Positions 8,477 to 10,496 of a DNA stretch of 10,496 bases are shown here, in pieces. The DNA is from an uncultured Lachnospiraceae bacterium (GTDB lineage Bacteria > Bacillota > Clostridia > Lachnospirales > Lachnospiraceae). A model generated the notes under the pieces. The model saw nothing but the letters and a program-made list of their open reading frames with translations. It was not told the DNA's origin and searched no databases. Each line of letters begins with the position of its first letter. The stretch's first letter is position 1. Made by a program: the position numbers and the translations under genes. The DNA is taken from assembly GCA_902766845.1 (NCBI GenBank), contig CACXFD010000063.1, positions 1 to 10,496 on the forward strand. The letters run 5' to 3'.

Positions 8477-8773
8477 TCAGACCTCATAGCGGAACGTGGT
8501 CTTGCCGTACTGCAGGGTATCCAGCCACGCGCGGACCTTCAGGTGCTCCGGATGATTGATGTAGCGCATGACGGCTTCCTCGTCATCGAAATATCCGTCG
8601 ATGCAGAGATGATAGTCGCCGACGTAGCTGAGGGCCACGCGGGTCTCGGGCTTGAGCTCGGGGATGATGGTCTTCAGATATTCGATCTTCTTTTCAAATT
8701 CCTTGAGGACGGCTTCGCGGTCTTCCTGCGTACCGCCTTCACAGATCTTCCATAAAACGATGTGCTTGACCAT
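8477..8773 (-). CDS. Dabb-domain (stress-responsive alpha/beta barrel) small protein
   Basis: The product is 98 residues, starting MVKHIVLWKI with the His4 typical of the Dabb family. It covers one ferredoxin-like domain: a beta strand, a long helix (18-36), strands around RVALSYVGDYHLCIDGYF (45-62), then YINHPEHLKVRAWL (71-84). Such proteins form dimeric alpha/beta barrels. A few are enzymes, such as plant olivetolic acid cyclase, but most bacterial members have no known reaction. AAAGGAG six bases upstream fixes the start; the frame remains open for 32 more codons without a ribosome binding site. It is the first gene of a probable three-gene minus-strand operon. Confidence 0.85.
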   Translation of the reverse strand: MVKHIVLWKICEGGTQEDREAVLKEFEKKIEYLKTIIPELKPETRVALSYVGDYHLCIDGYFDDEEAVMRYINHPEHLKVRAWLDTLQYGKTTFRYEV

Positions 8774-8804
8774 GAGGTGCTCCTTTCCTGGTGTGAGAGC
8801 CGTT

Positions 8805-8819
8805 AGTTGTAGTACAAGT
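8805..8819. promoter_or_regulatory. Operator-like palindrome, minus-strand unit
   Basis: The minus-strand reading ACTTGTACTACAACT contains the perfect 11-base palindrome TTGTA-C-TACAA. This fits TNGTNNNACNA, the consensus described for FadR-subfamily GntR regulators. It lies in the leader of the Dabb-lactonase-dehydrogenase operon, about 56-70 bases past the predicted start, where a repressor could act as a roadblock. The regulator gene is not in this window. Confidence 0.5.
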
Positions 8820-8881
8820 GGACCGGCCAAACCGACCATTTTCGGCCGGATTTTGTGACGGCGGCCCATCGAGCCGACCTT

Positions 8882-8911
8882 ATTCTATCATCCGGCAGGG
8901 TGGTTCGTCAA
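8882..8911 (-). promoter_or_regulatory. Promoter of the Dabb-lactonase-dehydrogenase operon
   Basis: On the minus strand TTGACG (8906-8911) and TAGAAT (8882-8887) are 18 bases apart, with TGA before the -10 giving an extended -10 (TGn). The leader to the Dabb ATG is about 100 bases. Confidence 0.65.
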
Positions 8912-8965
8912 CCGCAAACGATGAGCAAAATGCACAAAAATGAAGAAATCGGCCGGATTATGGCT

Positions 8966-8983
8966 AAAAAAAAAAAAAAAAAA
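8966..8983 (+). repeat. A18 homopolymer tract
   Basis: Eighteen consecutive A stand immediately left of the cre-type palindrome, between the two divergent promoters. The tract may stiffen the DNA or exclude nucleoid proteins. Its exact length is prone to both sequencing error and real slippage. Confidence 0.8.
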
Positions 8984-8997
8984 TGTAAGCGCTTACA
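8984..8997. promoter_or_regulatory. Catabolite-response element (cre) for CcpA
   Basis: TGTAAGCGCTTACA is a perfect 14-base palindrome and fits the cre consensus TGWAANCGNTNWCA at all positions. Its centre is about 93 bases upstream of the predicted start of the binding-protein gene and about 115 upstream of the minus-strand start. Catabolite control of a carbon-uptake locus is the natural reading, but a local LacI-family regulator could use the same site. Such distant upstream sites sometimes activate rather than repress. Confidence 0.75.
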
Positions 8998-9048
8998 GAA
9001 TTTCTGGAAAAAAGTACTTGTTTTTGGGCTGAAATCGGGAATTGTTTG

Positions 9049-9077
9049 TTGACAAGTTCCACGGGGTGTGTTAGTAT
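9049..9077 (+). promoter_or_regulatory. Promoter of the sugar-binding-protein gene
   Basis: A perfect TTGACA (9049-9054) and TAGTAT (9072-9077) are exactly 17 bases apart. The start is expected near 9084, inside the operator-like palindrome at 9080-9094. The leader is about 105 bases. Confidence 0.82.
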
Positions 9078-9079
9078 CG

Positions 9080-9094
9080 TTCTGTACTACAAGT
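9080..9094. promoter_or_regulatory. Operator-like palindrome, plus-strand unit
   Basis: TTCTGTACTACAAGT contains TGTA-C-TACA, the same core as the site at 8805-8819. It covers the predicted transcription start, a classic repressor position. Across the two sites the better half-arms combine to ACTTGTA-C-TACAAGT, a likely consensus for one regulator acting on both units. Confidence 0.55.
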
Positions 9095-9128
9095 CAGGCC
9101 GCACGGCCGGCTCGTAACACAGAAGGGA

Positions 9129-9168
9129 CTGTCCGAATCGGACAGACTAGCCTGTCCGGCAAGGACAG
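9129..9168 (+). repeat. Tandem CTGTCC/GGACAG palindromes in the leader
   Basis: CTGTCCGAATCGGACAG (9129-9145, eight-bp arms) and CTGTCCGGCAAGGACAG (9152-9168, six-bp arms, loop GGCAA) share their arms and are offset by exactly 23 bases. Either arm can pair with the partner of the other, so mutually exclusive folds are possible. A7 and the ribosome binding site AGGAGG (9175-9180) follow directly. It may be an RNA switch, an mRNA stabiliser or a DNA-binding site. It matches no riboswitch that I know. Confidence 0.55.
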
Positions 9169-9189
9169 AAAAAAAGGAGGAGATACCCT

Positions 9190-10302
9190 ATGAAAAAGAG
9201 AATCGTAGCGCTGCTGCTGGTTCTGGTCCTGGCGATCGGTGTTCTCGCTGCCTGCGGCGGCAGCAAGACCCCCGAGACCAAGGCGCCTGAGACCCAGGCG
9301 ACCGAAGCTCCGGCGGACAAGACCGAAGCTCCCGCTACCGAAGCTCCCGCTACCGAAGCCCCTGCGGATCAGAAGTTCCACATCGGCGTCCTGATCTTCG
9401 ACTACTCGAACGACTACATCAACTACGTTCGCAAGGGTCTGGAAGCGGCTGCGGACGCGGCCGGCGTCACCTACCAGGATGCTAATGCCGAGAACAACCA
9501 GCCGACCATGAACGACCAGATGGACCAGATCTACGCCAAGGGCGTGGACGGCTTCTGCATCGCTCCCGTGGAATCCGGCGCGGCGGCCGCTCTGATCGAC
9601 AAGGTCAAGGCGGACAACGTCCCGATCGCTTTCGTGAACAAGCAGCCCACCCCTGAAGTCCTGAACAGCTATGACAACTGCTACTTCGTCGGCTGCGCCA
9701 CCAAGCTTCCCGGCGTGCAGGAATTCCAGATGATCGAAGAAGACTGGAAGAAGGATCCCACCATGGATAAGAACGGCGACGGCAAGATCCAGTACGTCGT
9801 GATCAAGGGTGAGAACGGCCATGAGAACTCCGAGCAGCGTATCATCGGCATGAACGAAGTCATCGAAGCGTCCGACCTTGAATGGGATCAGCTCGACCTG
9901 CAGGTCTGCGGCTGGAACACCGCCAAGGCGAAGGACCAGATGGATGCCTGGATCTCCCGTTACGGTGATCAGATCGAAGTCGTTGCTTCCCAGAACGATG
10001 CCATGGCTCTGGGCGCCATCGAGGCTCTCCGCGGCGCCGGCATGGTCCTTCCGGTCTACGGCATCAACTGCCTGCAGTCCGCTCTGGAAGCCATGGAGAA
10101 GGGCGACCTTCGCGGCTCCGTCAAGACCGACATGCTGCTGGAAGGCGCTACCACGTTCCAGGTCCTGTACAACATGCTTCGCGGCGTGGACAAGATGACC
10201 GATGTGACCGCTGAGTACGAAGAAGACACCAAGTGCTTCCGCGTGCCTACCGTCCCGGTCCGTCTTGAGAACATCGACGAAGGTTGGGAGATGTACAAGT
10301 AA
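9190..10302 (+). CDS. MglB-like ABC transporter sugar-binding lipoprotein
   Basis: The product is 370 residues. A lipoprotein signal (MKKR, a hydrophobic core, then LAAC with Cys22) is followed by a TEAPA-rich linker (about 25-61) and a type I periplasmic-binding-protein fold (63-368). The binding domain aligns closely with E. coli galactose-binding protein: KGLEAAADAAG, NDQMDQIYAKGV, FVNKQP, WNTAKAKDQMDAW, NDAMALGAIEAL. The calcium site is intact (D193, N195, D197, Q201, E263). The ligand site keeps N150, H211, R217, W242 and N269. The residues at the GBP Asp14, Asp154 and Asp236 positions are N74, N213 and N293; Phe16 is Y76 and Asn256 is T313. The ligand may therefore differ from galactose or glucose, and mglB is not assigned. 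AGGAGG nine bases upstream fixes the start. Frequent GCT, GAA and CGT codons suggest high expression. Transporter ATPase and permease genes probably follow beyond the window. Confidence 0.92.
   Translation: MKKRIVALLLVLVLAIGVLAACGGSKTPETKAPETQATEAPADKTEAPATEAPATEAPADQKFHIGVLIFDYSNDYINYVRKGLEAAADAAGVTYQDANAENNQPTMNDQMDQIYAKGVDGFCIAPVESGAAAALIDKVKADNVPIAFVNKQPTPEVLNSYDNCYFVGCATKLPGVQEFQMIEEDWKKDPTMDKNGDGKIQYVVIKGENGHENSEQRIIGMNEVIEASDLEWDQLDLQVCGWNTAKAKDQMDAWISRYGDQIEVVASQNDAMALGAIEALRGAGMVLPVYGINCLQSALEAMEKGDLRGSVKTDMLLEGATTFQVLYNMLRGVDKMTDVTAEYEEDTKCFRVPTVPVRLENIDEGWEMYK
9322..9366 (+). repeat. 15-bp tandem repeats coding the TEAPA linker
   Basis: ACCGAAGCTCCCGCT occurs at 9322-9336 and 9337-9351, followed by a diverged third unit at 9352-9366. 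A related unit stands at 9301-9315. Each encodes TEAPA in the membrane-proximal linker of the lipoprotein. The first two units are identical, so the copy number could vary by slippage without breaking the frame. Confidence 0.85.
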
Positions 10303-10341
10303 GCCATTGGGCTGAACGCACAGCAAGTTCATAAGTACCGT

Positions 10342-10372
10342 GAGTGGGAGGGATCCGTCCCTCCCACTCTTT
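10342..10372 (+). terminator. Hairpin after the binding-protein gene, partial terminator or mRNA stabiliser
   Basis: A perfect 12-bp stem (GAGTGGGAGGGA 10342-10353 with its complement 10358-10369) and a four-base TCCG loop are followed by only TTT. The strong stem with a poor T run fits the partial stop often found after binding-protein genes, which keeps their expression above that of the membrane components. Confidence 0.7.
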
Positions 10373-10485
10373 GAACGGGGAAGGCCGTCTGATGAGCACA
10401 GGACGGCGCACGGCCGCAGGGTGCGGCGCTGCCGGCGCGGCAGGCGCGGGCAGGATCAGAATTCACAAGAAGGGTGCAGGAGAAG

Positions 10486-10496
10486 ATGGGGGAGAA
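10486..10496 (+). other. Possible start of a downstream gene cut by the window edge
   Basis: An ATG at 10486 reads MGE before the sequence ends. AGGAG at 10478-10482 is only three bases away, which is short. A sugar ABC ATPase gene would be expected here from the gene context, but three codons cannot show it. Confidence 0.2.

Larger units (their letters stand above)
8774..9189. other. Divergent control region between the lactonase operon and the binding-protein gene
   Basis: This 416-base stretch has no convincing gene. It holds one promoter per direction, two copies of a TGTA-C-TACA palindrome, a cre-type palindrome, an A18 tract and tandem palindromes in the plus-strand leader. The 11-mer TCGGCCGGATT also occurs twice (8842-8852 and 8949-8959). 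A six-bp hairpin CCGGCC/GGCCGG (8823-8849) lies in the minus-strand leader. Extra ACTTGT (9016-9021) and ACAAGT (9052-9057) half-sites are present, the latter overlapping the -35 box. Confidence 0.7.

Noticed and set aside
6260..8489. Long plus-strand open frames opposite the dehydrogenase and lactonase
   Set aside because: They are shadows of two genes with clear family motifs on the minus strand; the plus frames show none.
8774..8869. 32-residue extension of the Dabb protein
   Set aside because: MVKHIVLWK is the normal family start with a ribosome binding site at 8780-8786; the extension runs through the operator-like site.
9094..10332. Minus-strand open frame opposite the binding-protein gene
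   Set aside because: It is a shadow of a well-supported lipoprotein gene.
10389..10412. Hammerhead-ribozyme-like core CTGATGA
   Set aside because: The required GAAA and flanking stems are missing; a simple CCGTC/GACGG hairpin explains the pairing.

Overview
The window is GC-rich DNA from a Gram-positive, probably clostridial (Firmicutes) bacterium. The evidence is a long-form HPF next to a secA-prfB pair, strong AAGGAGG-type ribosome binding sites, sigma-A promoters with 17-18 bp spacers, a perfect catabolite-response (cre) palindrome, and a lipoprotein sugar-binding protein with a Cys lipobox. The genus cannot be told from the sequence alone.

Layout. (1) 1-619: hpf on the minus strand with its terminator (27-50) and promoter. 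(2) 620-1099: a 480-base divergent region holding the hpf and secA promoters, two DnaA-box-like repeats 63 bp apart and a GC-rich hairpin. (3) 1100-4890: secA then prfB on the plus strand, with no terminator between them. prfB carries the classic programmed +1 frameshift at an in-frame TGA; a terminator follows. (4) 4940-6077: phased A-tracts, a good promoter and a gene for a protein with two S1 domains, followed by two plus-oriented terminator hairpins. (5) 8773-6278, minus strand: a putative operon of a small Dabb-domain protein, a YbhE-type seven-bladed propeller lactonase and a 3-hydroxyacyl-CoA-dehydrogenase-family oxidoreductase. (6) 8774-9189: a second divergent control region with two promoters, a cre palindrome, an 18-base A-tract and two copies of a TGTA-C-TACA palindrome, one on each transcription unit. 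(7) 9190-10302: an MglB-like periplasmic-type sugar-binding lipoprotein. A hairpin follows, and the rest of an ABC transporter operon probably lies beyond the window.

How it fits together. The left half is housekeeping: ribosome hibernation, protein export, translation termination and RNA binding. The right half looks like an accessory carbon-uptake and oxidation locus. The binding protein keeps the calcium loop and aromatic stacking positions of the galactose-binding protein, but all three ligand-contacting Asp have become Asn. Its control region shares an operator-like palindrome, fitting the GntR/FadR-subfamily consensus, with the divergent lactonase-dehydrogenase operon. My best hypothesis for an undescribed system is a catabolite-controlled uptake and oxidation module for a modified or acidic sugar. 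This is inference; no substrate can be read from the sequence.
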